DNA of 64,000 nucleotides from Albula goreensis. Its lineage: Eukaryota; Chordata; Actinopteri; Albuliformes; Albulidae. The translations under genes were made by a program, and so were the position numbers. Location of the stretch: positions 16,010,884-16,074,883 of the forward strand of contig CM040753.1 in the NCBI GenBank assembly GCA_022829145.1, given 5' to 3'. Under the pieces are notes generated by a model, which saw only the letters and a list, made by a program, of their open reading frames with translations, did no database searches and was not told the DNA's origin. This document shows, in pieces, positions 1 through 11,900 of this stretch; the stretch's first letter is position 1; the number at the start of each line of letters is the position of its first letter.

Positions 1-1700
1 TTCCAAAACAATACATCACAACTATTCCCCATAGTTGTACTGTTGGCTTTAGAAACTTTGTAATATCTAATGAATTTTTTAAATGTTCCAATCATCAGTA
101 TGCACAACGTATTGTCTTTGTGTATAGTATCTCAATGAAATGATGACCTGAAGGGTTTTTTTTTTTTTTATGTAATAGGCCACAAACTGAATTCTGAATG
201 AATGAAGACCCCATTTGACCCCCATTTGGGGGGTATTTACAACCAATTAGATAAACTGGAGTGTTCATGGTATTAAATTCAAAATGTGTTGTTTTTTTAT
301 CTATTCCTAGGATATTGCCAACAAAAGCTGTAGAGCTATTGGCTATAAAAGACTGGATATAACTCTCAGTGAATATACACATCACTTTTGATATGAATGG
401 ATTAAGGTTTAAGATACTCTGATTCTGATCCCAATATCAACTGAAAACTACCATCTTGAGGAGACAGAACAGAAGAGATAGCAGAGCAGAAAATTCCCAA
501 TGAATTAGACTGGAAGAGGCCGTTCAGCAACAGGAAGTAGATGTCATTCCTAGTAATGTTCTCAAGAATTCTAATATGTAGTCTCCAAATTAATGTTGAA
601 CACACAAGCGCGCAGACACATTTGGAAAACGATATCACATTGGTTTCCCTAAAATAGAATCATTGAAAGCTGCCGGTCACTTATAGGTGTTACACACTCG
701 TTGCAGTTTTTAATCTATAAATGTGTATTAAAATAATGAATTTTAACTTATAATACGTTTGCCTCCCAGTCTCGATCCCAATCAATTACTTGCATTTAGT
801 AAACAACGGACATAGGCGTTAAACTTTGGTTCAAATACACTAAACGAGGAGCAAAAGGAAACTCTTTGAGATACAACTGCAGACAACACGGTAAGTGCAA
901 CCGTATTGAGCGAATGCTTTCATTTAATTACAAATATGCAGTTCATCGCTGGAAGTTAGAGCAATGGGGGTGCGCGCATTACTTTGGGGATATTTGAAGA
1001 TGGCCATTTTCCCGTTCGCATAAACACCAGGACCTGAAAAATAAAAAACTACAAATAGACGACAGATCTACCCAATACGGAAATTTAGTAGAGCGGCTAG
1101 CTCTAAACTGAAACTGGGCTTAAAATGGGTTATTGTAGATTGTTTATGAATCGCCCATATCAGGGCACTTCGCATACAGTGCTGATAGGTACAATTGGGT
1201 TTTTCATATCTAATTAAACAAATTGCCTAATTACATTCTGTAAGAATGTCCCTAAAAAACCTCACTCGTGCATTATTTTTTCCAAGGTAAATTAATTTCA
1301 AGTGACAACTTTCGGCACATGTCGCCAAAATAATAATAATAATAAAAAAAAGAAATAAAGTATTAAAATGAGAAATTTCGGATTCCTCAGTTGCCGTAGG
1401 CAGCATGCACTGGTTATACTCCGCATGTACAAACATAACTGCGGTAAAACGAAAGAATTGACTCAAGTAAATTTATTAAATGCAATATAATTTTCCCAGA
1501 TTTTGAAATCTTAAGGCATGAATAATTTACATTGATGTACATTTCTAACAGGCCAATAAAATACATTAACAGCATATCTGAAAATTATACTTTCAATAGA
1601 TTATAGAGCCTAAAGTTGCATGGTTTTAATGGATGAGATTGTTTAACATTAAAAATTCTATCTATACCATCTCAAAAAAAGAAAAAAGGAGGAAAAAAAT
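1..1700. other. 3' flank of ptma, no gene seen
   Basis: No supported exon. About 600-1500 is unusually rich in CpG for this window and contains AAGATGGCCATTTT near 998, a YY1-like site. It may be an unmethylated regulatory block or lie near the promoter of a neighbouring gene outside the window. A short AAT-rich tract lies near 1329-1345. Confidence 0.5.
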
Positions 1701-1727
1701 GTAAGAACTCACAAAATAAAATTCCGG

Positions 1728-1733
1728 TTTATT
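1728..1733 (-). terminator. Distal AATAAA poly(A) signal of ptma
   Basis: TTTATT on the plus strand gives AATAAA on the coding strand, about 580 nt after the stop. It is followed on the minus strand by a GT/T-rich stretch (about 1712 down to 1690), as expected for a cleavage site. Upstream alternatives in the same UTR lie at about 1928-1933 and 2226-2231, so shorter isoforms are possible. Confidence 0.6.
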
Positions 1734-1828
1734 GTCGTACAACAAACTTCACACATACATCAAACAGGCCACAATAAACAGCAATTTCATGGACAAAAAG
1801 AAAAAAGTAATCCTTTTCTTTGGCCTTG

Positions 1829-1852
1829 CCATCTCATACAAACCAACTACTT
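1829..1852 (-). ncRNA. miR-1244-like conserved element in ptma 3'UTR
   Basis: A 24-nt minus-strand match to remembered human miR-1244 lies inside the ptma 3'UTR. Whether a hairpin is processed here was not established. It may equally be a conserved UTR element that was annotated as a miRNA in human. The sequence match is strong; the RNA-gene status is weak. Confidence 0.4.
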
Positions 1853-2313
1853 ATGGTACAACTAAAGTACATACACAAAGTTACTGGAATGCTCTGAATT
1901 TAATTGTTTTGATTTTTTTTGTTGTTTTTATTTTTTACAAGATTTCTGTTGAGATAACATGACATGGTCAAACCACAAGTAAAGTCTATTTTATAGAGAA
2001 GCATCAACTTCAAAGCACCGTTTGGTCACCAGAGATCACTGTCAAAAATGGCTGACCTCCTAACAATATGTACAAAAATATAAAATGTAAATAAAAATAC
2101 AAACAAATTATCCTTTTTAAAGTATTTCATTAAGAAGGTAGAGCCTTGAAGTCTTGGTTGATTCTAAAAAATTTGCAGTTGGGTGTGTGTACATGGATGT
2201 TGGGACTCTACTTGACGATGACCACATTTATTTCTCTTCCTTTCTCCCCCAATCACCCCAACAGATAGGTGAGAGAGGAGGGCTAAGGAGGGATTCAGCA
2301 GGGTGAAAAACTT

Positions 2314-5300
2314 CTAATCATCGGTTTTCTGCTTCTTCGTTCCAACATCATCCTAAAAACAAAATTTTAGCAAGTTTTACAATCAATATAAATAAATACA
2401 AGACATCCATTCTGATGCACAAGACTTTTTTTGGACTTTGAAAGACAGGACATGGCAAGCCCATACCTCGTCATCCTCATCGTCATCTTCAGCTGGCCGT
2501 TTCCCCGTGCCTCCTTCAACTTCATCATCATCGTCATCATCATCACCTACCAGCAGAAAAAGCCAGTGTGATTCAAATGGTTACATCATTCAACTTGAGC
2601 TGCTCTATATGTAGATGGGGAACGTATATCAATTAGACAACTGAGAATTATATTGGAGGGCTTACCTTCTCCATCATCTTCCTCATCGTCCTCCTCACCA
2701 ACGTCATCATCATCTTCATCGTCTACTTCATTGTCAGGCTCCCCATTCTCTTCATTTTCCTATTGGTGAAAGATAACCAATTGTGGGCTGTGAGTTCAGG
2801 ATTAAAAAAAGGCTGGTCCAAATGGCTGATGATGACAAGTATCCACAATGTGTACAGAAAGATTGTGATAACAAACCTAAATCAAAAGTTTCCATTATGT
2901 CTTACCACTTTGGCTTTTGGTCAAATGATATTTCATTATATAAATTACAAAGTCAAGGCAACAGCTCAATGCAAATTCTCATGGATAGTAGGAAGGGAAG
3001 CTTACTGCATTTCCATTAGCTGCTGCATCTTTTCCATTTTCTGTCTCCTCCACCAGTTTCTTTTCTTTCAGATCCTTAGGGAAAGGAAGAAAAAAAGTAT
3101 ACGATTATTCACATGAATTGTGTGAATCATCAAAAGGAGAGGAAACTCTGTTTAATTCACATTCTGATGAAAACATACATGTTTCCAAGTTTGCCATTGT
3201 TAAATATGGTAGGCTACGACTGTCCAGTGGTGGAAAAACCCACAAAAATCAAAGAGTTTGAAAAACATGCTTTGTATAAATTGTAGATGTAATTGTTCAG
3301 TGTTTGATTATGACATGCTATTGATTGGGTTAAAAATGTGTGAATTCATTTTTTGTTCAGCCATCGTGCTGACTAGGGCCCTCGCTGCCTTCACGCCTCC
3401 ATCAACTCCGCAAAACATGCTTTCATTTTACATTTGAAACACGACACTTCCATCCTCCCCTTCCTATTGGCCGTTCCCATTTCTTCTTCCCGCCTACTTT
3501 AATAGCTCTAATAGAAGTGTTGTAATCTGATACGTTGAGCTCTGTAGTTCAGTAAATATCTCTTACCATAGGGTACTAGGAAGACACGCCCGGGGAAAAG
3601 ACTGCAACTCCCAGAGTGCATTGACCGATTATTTTAACACAGCTATGAGAACGTAAGAACGGTGCAGAAGACGAGAGAGAGGCTGGCTAATTCAGTTCGA
3701 ACGGAGACAATAGCGACTTCAAGGGAAGCGCGTTTCCCACCAAATCGAAATGACACAGCTTTAGGATCCGGCATACGATAAGCGTACGATTATAAAACCA
3801 ATTATAAATGCGAGACAAAATTCATTAATTATATCAATGACTGATTTAATACAATTAGACATGATATTTGGCTTCCAAAACATATTTACCTGTACGAATT
3901 AATGTGTTTTTGTATGATAGGCCTGTACCACAGAGTTCAATGAAAATGTTACACATTTCGTTTGGCCATCCCTGGAAAAGGCAAATCGCTTTTATTAATT
4001 AGTTTCAGTAATCTTTAGCCTTTAAGCCGGTTACCGGCTACATCACGCTAGCACCGCCTCCTTAAATCATTACCACAGCATTTCGAGCACTATATTCTAT
4101 AAATAAGGCATTCGTCGCAACTGTCCCACAATAAGGAAATGTGCGATGCTCCTTGTAAAATCTCATTGATTATTAAAGCAATAAACCTAAACTCATACAG
4201 AACAACAAATCTGAATGTAGCTAGGGGGTTCGTTTTCAAGATCAATGTAGCTTTAAGGGTGAACGAAAAACCGGGTTAATCGCGACTTCAGTTTTAAAAA
4301 AAAAAAAAAAAAAAAAAAAGGTCGTAACGACGTGAAGCGCCAAAGAACGTGACTGATTGGTAGCCTAACCGTTTGGCTACTATAGTATTTGTGTTTTCGA
4401 TTAGTCCCAGCCTCCTTCGATAAAAGTAGGTTAGCCTACAGAGGTGTAAAGCACCGGTGAAAGGGGGAGAGAGAATGACGTTCTGACTCTCATTCGCTTC
4501 GACTTCTACAATTAAACTTTGCGCTCATTCAATTCACTTGCTACTATCACAATGAATAAAAAGTCTTCATGTGTCGCAAGTCTAAGATCCCTAGAACCAC
4601 AGAGTTCGCCCGAAGTCCAACACCGGAGTGATCCCTTCATTGAAAATAGACTTCACATTAACACACAGCAGCATCCATTGTGCGCCTCCGTGGTTTCATT
4701 TAGAAATGTATGGGAAAATCGAGGTTTAACAGTTGGAGCCGTTCCCCCTGAATCCTCTGACGTTCGGAACGGAGCCTCTTATCATTCTTGCTAGTTACGT
4801 TTATAGGCTACAGTGTATTAACTGCAAAGATGCATGTAGTTCCAAAACTACACAGCTAGCTCCGAGACAGCGCGATCAAACTGTATTCCACTTCACTGGT
4901 TTCCGTAACTGGTCACTCTAAAGCGTTTCGTATATCCTAAATGTTGAGATTTAACAACCTCCAACTACCAAAATTGCACTTTCTGATTCCGTTCAGGTTG
5001 TGGGCATATGAAGTCTGCAGTTCAGATCTTCGCCACAACTAATAGACCAAAGCTGGGCATCTAGAGCGAGGGATCCAAAGTAATTAATTTGCTACATTAA
5101 CGATTACAAGCATAGGTCCACGCTCTCAAACCGAATAATGCTTTATGATTTTCCTATATAATCTAGCACACATCATATCGGCAAGAATTTGGCAAAATTG
5201 GCTATAGTTCAGTACACGAAAACATTCTCTTTGAAATCAATTTCCAGTTTGGTAAAGAAAGACCGACGAATCTTTTGAACAGTTCCAGGTACCCAACTAA

Positions 5301-5857
5301 CTTATGACAGGAGAGGAAACACTGCGTCTGGAAAAAGCGAAGAACGGGTGATGCACCCGGTTTGCTAATAGTCCATGAAAAATACATTGCGATAGATAAC
5401 GGAGAAATATTCTTACTAGTTAGAAGGTGTAAGGGTTTGTGCTTTAATCCCGAGCTCCACTCTTCGTTGTTGGTGTTCAAAGAGGAACCAACACGCTTGT
5501 ATAAACAAAGAACCCGCGCAGACTTGCACTCCGAACAATAAGGCAATGCTTGCTCTTGTTTCTCTTTAGAACCCAAGTTAAAACCCCAGTTAAATGTTAT
5601 TTTCCATAGCTTTTGAGCAGTACTGACACATAAAGGATAGCTTTTCATTCTTCCATCTCCTGAACATAAAAGTATACTCGACTCTCCGATTCAGATGCAT
5701 TTTTAACTGCAACGATGTTTCCTTCAAAATCCATTAACGCATATGAAATATCATTTTGACAGGAAGGTATGTAAATGAAGCCATAATTTGTACAAAAGTT
5801 TCCCCGTCTTACCTTTGTGGGGATCTCCGAACTGGTATCTACTTTTGTGTCTGCCAT
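2314..5857 (-). CDS. ptma: Prothymosin alpha, complete, five coding exons
   Basis: Small, extremely acidic, intrinsically disordered nuclear protein. In the family it binds linker histone H1, promotes chromatin decondensation, and releases NRF2 by binding KEAP1. Coding exons on the minus strand are 5857-5813, 3074-3006, 2759-2666, 2546-2467 and 2352-2314. All introns are GT/AG (2738, 246, 119 and 114 bp) and the joined frame is 108 residues ending TAG at 2316-2314. Exon 1 encodes MADTKVDTSSEIPTK and exon 2 begins DLKEKK; together with the rest of exon 2 this corresponds to the thymosin-alpha-1 segment. NEENGE (residues 40-45) matches the family's KEAP1-contact motif. Residues 49-82 and 89-98 are mostly Asp/Glu. 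TGKRP (83-87) and TKKQK (101-105) form the bipartite nuclear signal. The start has A at -3 and G at +4. Oddity: the C-terminal DDVG lacks the Asp of the mammalian caspase-3 site. The a or b teleost paralogue is not resolved. Confidence 0.96.
3075..5812 (-). other. ptma intron 1, CpG-preserved
   Basis: This 2738-bp first intron holds no exon I can support; a 148-codon minus-strand open frame at 5202-5648 resembles nothing known. CpG dinucleotides are frequent from about 3.4 kb through the promoter, as in an unmethylated first intron. A 24-nt A tract (T tract on the gene strand) lies at 4296-4319. A second inverted CCAAT at 3466-3470 sits in the same CCTATTGGCC context as the promoter box. I saw no CACGTG Myc E-box, although human PTMA is a known Myc target through its intron 1. 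Confidence 0.7.
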
Positions 5858-5990
5858 TTTCAGTTCTAACGCTTAATATCTTGTGCGAGATCGGGGGGGA
5901 AAAACAATAAAAAAAGCAATCCACTTGCAGCGTCAATAATACAAAAATGGCTATTAAGTGCCAGTGGCGAACTCACGCGGTGGTAGAGCC

Positions 5991-6043
5991 TTTAATATAG
6001 AGTTATGGGCGGAGTCGTGGGGCGGTCAGTATAATCCTATTGG
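5991..6043 (-). promoter_or_regulatory. ptma: ptma core promoter: CCAAT, two GC boxes, TATA-like
   Basis: Read on the minus strand: a CCAAT box (6043-6039), two CCGCCC Sp1/KLF boxes (6025-6020 and 6012-6007) and TATATTAAA (5999-5991). The order and spacing are those of a strong RNA polymerase II promoter. They put the start site near 5960-5965 and leave a ~105-nt 5'UTR before the ATG at 5857. An AP-1-type TGACTCA lies further upstream at 6137-6143. The start site is inferred from TATA spacing. Confidence 0.75.
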
Positions 6044-6059
6044 CCATTGATTCTAGATA

Positions 6060-9000
6060 TATCTGTTTCTGATTCGTCAGTGTGGAACAATGGATAGTAT
6101 TTCTAAACCAAGAAGACACGCCCCTAAACCAGCTTCTGACTCATTCGTGTAACGAGTTTCTGTCCGTACTCGGCGGCGCGCTACACTTTGACGGATTAGT
6201 AACCCCTCAATCCTAAAACAAACGAAAGCTTTTTGGAAGTAACGCAAGCCTGAACTTAATAAATATGTTGTACATAATAATACTAGTATTAATACTGCTA
6301 CTAATATTTTTTCTCTTTTGATTTGATTACTCGTAACATTCGGAATAACTAGGCTAGTAAACAAAATGCTGGGTGTAGAGCATATCTTGAAATGTTACAA
6401 ATTTATGTTATTATGGCCTGCTGCATCTCAGTTTTGAATAAGTGTTTTTTTTTTTCTTGTTCATTTCGGCTACGTACCTTTAAATTAAGGTTTCTATGAT
6501 GCAGCCACTTGCCCGGTAAACTCTGTGTCGATTGGTGCACCATACTCTGCCCTGGAGTTCGTAGGTAAACTTTTGGCTGAAATATGAATTCATTCAAACA
6601 TATACATATGATCTCTTTAGAACGATTATTATTTCTGCCAATTCATCATAAGTGTTTTTTTTTTTTTTACTTTACATATACGCTTATAATTCCTATCGCT
6701 TTTTCAGTGAAAACATTGCGGCATCCATAAAGTGTTACTCTCTCATACACACCCCCATCCCCCTCCCTCTAACAGATTGACAGATACAGCCCCTCCTCTA
6801 TCGCTCTGTCTGAAATGTTGGTGCGTAGTCTACTGCGCATGTCGCGTTCAAGTACATTAGTTTGTAGACTCAGCCCTAGAAAAAATGTGAAGGTCGACGG
6901 CGCTCAAATGCACACGCTCACATAAATGCAAATGCAACAACACTAAGTCCAATATTACAGCTTTTGTGTTTGTTTTGGGTGCGAAGAGACACAAAACCAA
7001 AGCGAAGCTGTTTTAAGAGTTGGAAAATAGACAGTGGACTATATTTCCATCAGGCACTGGTCGTTTAAAAGACAGGTACCAGCCACAACAAAAATGGAAG
7101 TTGAGCAAGCACGCGATGCTGCCCACGAACACTCTGATAAAACCATAGTGCAGAATACTCTCTGGCTAAAATATCAATTCTATATAATTTCAAAGGCAAT
7201 GCATATGTTCTTAGTTATAAATGTGTATATTTAGAGGCGTTAGAAACATCCTTTACACTACCAGTATGGCCCACCTGAACACCAAAATTTGCCTTGGTAG
7301 TAAGTGCGTCTGATAAAGAACCATTGTTATTGGTGGAGTAACTGGAGCGAACACATACTTGACGCTTTGCCGTCATTGATTGGATAATTTAAAAGTCTAT
7401 CAATTTTAGTTCGCCTGAGTCACATGTAAAACCTGGAAACACGATTCAGTGTACGGATCTGCAAAATGAATGCCTGCCAGGCGACCTAAGAGGACTTCTT
7501 TAAAAGTCATCTAGGTGATGTTAGGAGGCGTTTTTAAAAGAAATATAGAATAAATTGAGAATTGCGAATACACGTTATTTTATTAGATTAACACCAATGG
7601 CAGTTTCATCTTCGGAGAATTATGTCCTTCTGTATACTAGAGAATGCCATTGAATGATGGTCAAAATAAATTATTGTGACATATGCTTACGTTTTCGTGT
7701 TTAATAATGAAATTCACCATGTTGTATTAGTTATTGATTGATTAAAACATAACATTGATTGTAAATTACATACTGAACACAATTGCTACCGTTTTTAAAA
7801 ACGTAGTGTGGTCTTACATCCATCTGTGCAGTGACAGTTCCAGCTAAACTGCTCTAATTTCATTTTTATTTCCTATAAATTACAGTTTTGTGTGTGGTCC
7901 TTCTCTTCGTTGTTACACCAAGCAAAATGCATGATTGCTCAAACTCAAACAGGTTTCGCATACAGACACCTTTCACTTTATATATAAAAAAAAACTGAAA
8001 ATAGTGTACAGATTATCTAGCAATGTATTTACTGTCTCTGCAATGAAGGCAGGATGGCAGCACTCACGGATTTATGGTTTACAGTTAACATTTAAAACCT
8101 TTGCAAACAACCATCTTTTTGTCATTGTGTGACTGTTGGGAGTCAAAAGCCTAGACTCATTGGTTTTCAGGCACATTACTGTGATATCATACCTATAAAC
8201 CTATGTTGTGATCAAATGTGGCATAAGTTCAGGAGATGTGCTCTCTTTAAAACAATGATTTTATGGCTCTGCCTCTGATCAATAATGTTATTGTGAGTCT
8301 CAGGTATCTCAAACTGTCAGCTAACCATAACTACCATCAGGTAATCTCTTTGCACAAAACAAACATGGATAGTTGGTCAGAAAAGATAACAGTTATTCAA
8401 TTGACATCCACACCTGTATCATAGGGCTTGTTCATGGAAAAATTGCAGAACTGCACAGTTTTCAAAATGACAGGCTCTTTTGCTAACATGTATAGTTTTA
8501 CCACTAGGGGCACTTGAGAGCATGAACTGAGCAAAGTATTTACAGGAAATAAAGTCTCAACCCAAGATTCTTTATCTCTAGAGTATCTGGAAAGGGAAGT
8601 GACAGTTTGTGCCACTTGTTTCCACACAAGAACATTATTTCTTATTGGAACTAAGGGAAAGTTTGTGTATTACATTCTTGCACATTCTTGGAAGCTTGCT
8701 GACACATCATAGTAACAAACTGGCCAGGCTCACAATACTGTAAGGATATCCAGGCTATGAGATGTGATACATGCACTGTTTTATCACTAGAGAGCAACAG
8801 GCCAGGAATGAAATTACATCCAATGTAGAAAGTGACCGAATTCAGTGGTCCACATTCCTGGTCCCAGACAGTCACAGAGTATTATGCTGGTTTTTGTTGT
8901 TTGTCAGCATTTATTGACCTGTTAACAAAGCCAATTGCAAAGCTAACTCACCTCTTTTGATTTCTTGGTTCTAAGTTTGCTGTGGAATTTCAGGTGAAAA

Positions 9001-10200
9001 CAAACATATGCTGTAGTTCTCCAAGACCTGGAGTAAGAACCATTGGTTTAATTCTTCTTTGAAACTTAATTCCATCTTTATAAAAATGATCTAGATTGCA
9101 GGTACTAAATACCTGTACAGAGATCATAATCCAGCTCCTTATGTTTTCAGTCCCTGGTTTTTTCTCCTTAAGGGCACGTATATAGAAAAAAGAAATTGAA
9201 AATACTTCCTGGAGAAGAGGCACTCCGAGGCCATGCATGTGAGAACCTGTCAGACGGCCAGGGATGAAACGGAGTGCTCCTGCACTGCAGATCCTTAGCA
9301 AAGCAACGCTGTAGAGCTGCCCTCCAGATGCTCCAGGTTAGCGCTGTTAAACATTGCACAAGTGTGTCTGGAGAATGTGCGGCCTCCCCCTCACCTCTCC
9401 TGTTTTACTCCTCTGCAAGCTGAGAGACTGGCAGGACACTTTTACAATCTTTTTCTTTGTTTCATTTTATCCAAATATCACTGCAATTTGTCTTTGAAAG
9501 TATTACCGTCCAATGTGTACTTTTACTGTCAAGCAGTTACTAGTGTGCATTTCACTTAAAAGTTAAAATAACTTTTAATAGTATATCAGTGACTGCTCAT
9601 GGCTTTTGACACTGACATACAAATTAAAATATATCTAACTCAAACCTATGTGACAATTTAATGCAATCAAAATGCAGCTTATCCATAACTCTAAATAACT
9701 AATTTAACATGAGAATTACTAAAATTACATATCATCTTCATAATTCTATATTGCCATGCTGTGCTGGTTTGTATATTAAACTGCAACACTGCATAACCCT
9801 GTTTTTGAAATCTAAGAATAAACATTTTCGAGCTCTGATGGCATAGCGTCCTTGTTATGTCAACACAGAAGAAGTTGACATAAGAAATTGGGTGTTGAAA
9901 ATCAAGAGATATATATTCATGCAAACATATATGTTTTCAGTTACAAAGCATAATTTGAAAGGTGATTAGCATATACCTTCACTCAATACACAGCAAAGGC
10001 AATCATAATGATTAAAAAAATTCTTACTTTGGAAAAAAAAAACCGGGGGCTGTATTATATCAGGTGTTTAAACGTTATATTGTGTCATTGGTATAGATTA
10101 AAGTCTCTGCTGTTGACATTTAACATGTCGAGCTGCCTTTGGTTTCACGTTCATTTTTTATTATCTTTAAACTCAAAAAAGAGGTTTGTAAAAGGACGAA
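6060..10200. other. Upstream flank of ptma, no gene seen
   Basis: CpG-preserved sequence continues from the promoter to about 7.5 kb and then fades. A T tract lies at about 6655-6669. From 8.1 to 9.9 kb the DNA is AT-rich and CpG-poor, with no coding signal I trust. CCACTAGGGGCAC at 8501-8513 resembles a CTCF core but is one base short. Confidence 0.5.
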
Positions 10201-11900
10201 GATAAAATTTTCACAAAGTCGTTGTGAACCACGAAGGCAGTAGTGGATCAAATGAGGCGAGATAATGAAAAAAAAATTGTCATTGTGCCCATTGTCAGCT
10301 AATCTTCTCCCACCTACAAAATGTTATACTCTCGCCCTCTAGTGGGACAGCACGGGTTTGACAGCTTTCACTGTTGACAGAGGCAGGTATGGTACATTAC
10401 GCCCCAAGACAAGCAATGAAGAACATGGAAGGTTGTGTGTCAGTGCAGCTCCAGCGTGGTGTTCAAATGATTCTTCCCACATGTCCACTCGCGCATCCTC
10501 GTAACATATCTGCAATTGTTGGTAATGTTACCGGATGAAGATATATATCAAATTAGACACTCATTTTTACATGCCATGTAAATGATACAACATTCAGTAA
10601 TGTACTGTTACACGTATATACTTCTTAAATGTTCCGCGTTAAAAATGTTTGGTTTCCTGCGATTACATCAGAAGCTGCAGGCTGTGCCAAAACAGTAATA
10701 GGGTTTTTACTAAAGCCATTTTAGTAAAAAGCGTCATGTACCCTTCGCGTGTTCCCGTGTTTTGTTTGCCGTATGATAGATACATTAAGGTGTTATCACA
10801 TGACTAAGTTCAAACAAATATGTTACAGAAACCAGAGAATTTACTAATATGACAAGCATCCATGTTTTTTGATGCGCTTCAGTCGAGGTGGACTGTGGCT
10901 ACTGACATAACCGCAGCAGACACAACACGCTGCCAGCAGTGACAAAAATCAGGAAATTCTCATCGTTCCCGTGAAGTCGAAGTGCTATCCAATTTCAGAC
11001 ACACGCTACATCCGTCAAAATTCTCATATCAGCAACCGGCACATACGATCAGGCCTACGCATCACATTTCATATTATAGTGCAATCCAACAAGCTGCTGA
11101 CGTAACAGAAAGAGAAAAGTTGAATGCTGTTTGTGAATTAATATTTCAACGTAACTGTGATGCCAGTTTACGCTTGGCATGTAAATAATCAATATATTAT
11201 TTAAGCAAGCCGCCGAATAAAAGACGCTGGATGCCAGTGTGTTTCTAATCACAATTCACCTTCAACTTCACAGGTAGTCTACCAACGAGCTGGGCGTTTC
11301 ATGGAGAAGGCGCCACACCTCGTGAAAAATACAATATAAAATACAATATAGGCAATCTATTTATAAGATCGAGAACATACCTGGTTGATTTATTTCAAAT
11401 CGTTGTCGCTGTACAATAACTGGTTGTTTAGGTATAACTCCTACCTTCTGAAATACAGGTCTACCCGCTGCAACCCCCCTCGCCCCCACTCCCCCCCTCC
11501 ATATCAGTACAGGAATCTGTAGTCAGTGCGTCAATTACTGTGGCCCTTTTCATTTCGCTACTTATTGTTCTATGTTGCTGAATCACTGCTCTCTCGTCAA
11601 CACTGCACTCTTTGTTTATATTACAATTTGAAATACAGGAATAATGTCATGGAAAGGGGGCTTAAGTATAACGCAAGCCTAAGCCGCCTCGTGAGCACAA
11701 ACACCTTCCCCCTCCTGTGTACCTTCCAACACCCCCCAAGTTGCTTGTCAATATTCCTTGACACACGTATCTACACTTGCACCCCACCAAACTACATTAT
11801 AGTACATATTGCTTCTGTCCACACCGTTGAAACACAGATCAATTAAGTTTTGAAAGAATGTGCCGTGTAGCCAGGCCTCAAGATGTTCTACACATTCTAA
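10200..11900. other. CpG-preserved intergenic block
   Basis: By eye there are about 55 CpGs in roughly 1.7 kb (about one per 30 bp). The adjoining 12.2-13.8 kb has about one per 260 bp. The block contains a perfect CTCF-core match (10333-10345) and a C-rich stretch near 11470-11500. No exon was recognised. It is a candidate unmethylated enhancer, insulator or non-coding promoter. Confidence 0.5.
10333..10345 (-). promoter_or_regulatory. Candidate CTCF site, perfect core
   Basis: The minus strand reads CCACTAGAGGGCG, matching all 13 positions of the vertebrate CTCF core CCASYAGRKGGCR. It sits inside the CpG-preserved block upstream of ptma, a plausible place for a domain boundary. Binding cannot be shown from sequence alone. 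Confidence 0.5.

Larger units (their letters stand above)
1710..2313 (-). other. ptma: ptma 3' untranslated region
   Basis: This is the roughly 600-nt sequence from the TAG stop to a predicted cleavage site just past the distal poly(A) signal. It is AT-rich and non-coding. Positions 1829-1852 read on the minus strand as AAGTAGTTGG, then TTTGTATG, then AGATGG. From memory, these 24 nt are identical to the start of human miR-1244, which maps within the human PTMA 3'UTR. This supports both the gene call and deep conservation of the UTR. The 3' boundary is inferred from the hexamer, not observed. Confidence 0.75.

Noticed and set aside
5202-5648. 148-codon open frame on the minus strand in ptma intron 1
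   Set aside because: It resembles no protein family, has no splice context matching ptma, and intron 1 is fully explained by phase-0 joining of exons 1 and 2.
5645-5812. Continuation of the MADTKVDTSSEIPTK frame past the exon 1 donor
   Set aside because: Only the first 15 codons match prothymosin alpha. A GTAAGA donor follows and exon 2 supplies the expected DLKEKK.
8501-8513. CCACTAGGGGCAC as a CTCF site
   Set aside because: It is one base short of the core GGGGGC/GRKGGC register, so weaker than the two sites reported.
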